Source: Clostridia bacterium | GTDB taxonomy: Bacteria > Bacillota > Clostridia > Oscillospirales > Acutalibacteraceae | DNA length: 6,539 nt | Reading direction: 5' to 3' | Assembly: GCA_900769375.1 (NCBI GenBank) | Contig: CAAGGN010000122.1 | Coordinates: 1-6,539 of the forward strand | In this document: one piece after another, positions 5,488 through 6,539 of the stretch | How the letters are laid out: every line of letters begins with the position of its first letter | How positions within the stretch are numbered: the first letter of the stretch is position 1 | Notes under the pieces: generated by a model | The model's database searches: none | The model's input: only the letters and a program-made list of their open reading frames with translations | Told to the model about the DNA's origin: nothing | Position numbers and translations under genes: made by a program

Positions 5488-6539
5488 ATGGCAAAACTCG
5501 TAATTGTTGAGTCACCAAGCAAAATAAAGAGCATTAAGAAATATCTTGGCTCCGAATATGAAGTAATGGCATCTAAGGGTCATATCCGTGACCTGCCTAA
5601 ATCAAAACTTGGCGTTGATGTTAATAATGATTTTAAACTTGATTATATCAATATGTCCGAGAAGAAGGACCTTATTAAAGGGCTTAAAGAGGCCGCTGCA
5701 AATAGCGATGGCGTTCTTCTCGCAACCGACCCTGACCGTGAAGGTGAGGCGATTTCTTGGCATTTGGCCGATATATTAAATCTTGATTTAAATGAGAAAA
5801 ACAGAGTTTCCTTTAACGAGATTACTGAGAGAGCGGTAAAAGAGGGTATAAAGAATCGTCAGAAGATAGATATAAATCTTGTTAACTCTCAGCAGGCGCG
5901 CCGCGTACTCGATAGAATTGTGGGTTATAAATTAAGTCCTTTCCTTTGGAAGAAGGTTAAAAGCGGACTTTCTGCAGGTCGTGTTCAGACAGTTGCATTA
6001 AAACTCATTGTTGAAAAAGAGCGCGAAATCGAAAAGTTCGTTAGTGAAGAGTATTGGACCGTTGATGCTAAACTTATAAGTGGCAGAAAATCTTTTGATG
6101 CGCACCTTTATGGCACCGCAAACGGCGATAAGCTCGATACCATTGTAAACGCCGAAACCGCTAATAAAATCGTCGGCGACCTTAATGATTGCGAGTATAA
6201 AGTTAGTGATATTAAGAAAGGTGTTCGTAATAAGCAACCCGCCCCCCCATTCATTACCTCTACCTTGCAGCAAGAAGCTTCCCGTAAACTTGGATTTACA
6301 GGTCAGCGCACAATGAAGATCGCTCAGCAGCTTTACGAAGGTGTTGATGTTCATCATAGCGGTGTTACAGGTCTTATCACCTATATGCGTACTGATTCGC
6401 TTCGCATTTCGGAAGAGGCGAGAGCGGTGGCTAACGGTTATATTGCTCAAAGATACGGTAATGAGTATTTACCCTCTAAACCCCGTTATTTTAAGACCAA
6501 GAGCGGCGCTCAGGATGCTCACGAAGCCATCCGTCCTAC
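5488..6539 (+). CDS. topA: DNA topoisomerase I (type IA), N-terminal half; runs off the right edge
   Basis: The window shows 350 codons plus two bases of an open frame with no stop. The TOPRIM domain begins LVIVESPSKIKSI (4-16, catalytic E8) and has the metal-binding TDPDREGEA (80-88, D81/D83/E85). SQQARRVLDRIVGYKLSPFL (134-153) and SGLSAGRVQ (159-167) follow, then PPFITSTLQQEASRKLGF (253-270) and the active-site stretch GLITYMRTDSLRIS (295-308), where Y299 is the nucleophile. The visible part ends in HEAIRP. The enzyme relaxes negative supercoils by cutting one strand. Full-length proteins are typically about 690-750 residues, so roughly half is missing. AAGGAG at 5475-5480 precedes ATG 5488. 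The gene follows dprA by 53 bases, the same pair order as in B. subtilis and many Firmicutes. Confidence 0.98.
   Translation, partial: MAKLVIVESPSKIKSIKKYLGSEYEVMASKGHIRDLPKSKLGVDVNNDFKLDYINMSEKKDLIKGLKEAAANSDGVLLATDPDREGEAISWHLADILNLDLNEKNRVSFNEITERAVKEGIKNRQKIDINLVNSQQARRVLDRIVGYKLSPFLWKKVKSGLSAGRVQTVALKLIVEKEREIEKFVSEEYWTVDAKLISGRKSFDAHLYGTANGDKLDTIVNAETANKIVGDLNDCEYKVSDIKKGVRNKQPAPPFITSTLQQEASRKLGFTGQRTMKIAQQLYEGVDVHHSGVTGLITYMRTDSLRISEEARAVANGYIAQRYGNEYLPSKPRYFKTKSGAQDAHEAIRP

Noticed and set aside
6242..6248. C7 run in topA as a possible frameshift error
   Set aside because: The frame is intact on both sides and reads the conserved QPAPPFITSTLQQEA stretch, so the run is correct as given.
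5998..6450. 150-residue open frame on the minus strand inside topA
   Set aside because: It lies entirely within a well-conserved topA reading frame, has no recognisable domain and no SD; it is a shadow.

Overview
The window looks like ordinary chromosome from a low-to-moderate GC Gram-positive bacterium of the Clostridia, with an Oscillospiraceae/Ruminococcaceae-like flavour. The signs are purine-rich Shine-Dalgarno sites before most genes, sigma-A type promoters, a Firmicutes-style attenuated infC-rpmI-rplT operon, and a dprA-topA pair. All genes are on the + strand, packed closely, and no gap reaches 300 bases. I see no mobile element, CRISPR array, tRNA or rRNA.

Layout. (1) Bases 1-346 are the C-terminal end of a RecD2-type helicase; the rest lies upstream of the window. 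(2) A ComF/ComFC-type phosphoribosyltransferase-like gene (330-1058) overlaps it by 17 bases. (3) A divergent MreB-like actin homologue (1092-2120) follows. It has no mreC or mreD beside it, and a consensus-like promoter sits across its ribosome binding region. (4) A strong extended -10 promoter (2128-2155) opens a ~150-base leader that ends in an intrinsic terminator and resembles the L20-controlled attenuator of Firmicutes. It feeds infC (IF3, starting on a rare ATA codon), rpmI (L35) and rplT (L20). A strong terminator (3452-3488) closes this operon. (5) Next is a SpoU/TrmH-family RNA 2'-O-methyltransferase gene (3513-4301), joined by an ATGA stop/start overlap to dprA (4298-5434). (6) Last is topA (from 5488), which runs off the right edge.

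How the genes fit together. The middle block makes translation initiation factor 3 and two large-subunit ribosomal proteins. It appears to carry two feedback devices: a leader terminator presumably set by L20, and a non-AUG start that IF3 itself is expected to discriminate against. The methyltransferase downstream probably modifies rRNA. The flanking genes (recD2, comF, dprA, topA) handle DNA unwinding, single-stranded DNA in transformation or recombination, and supercoiling.

I found no convincing undescribed multi-gene system. The most rewarding signals are the infC leader switch, the ATA start, and the divergent stand-alone MreB homologue with its overlapping promoter and ribosome binding site.
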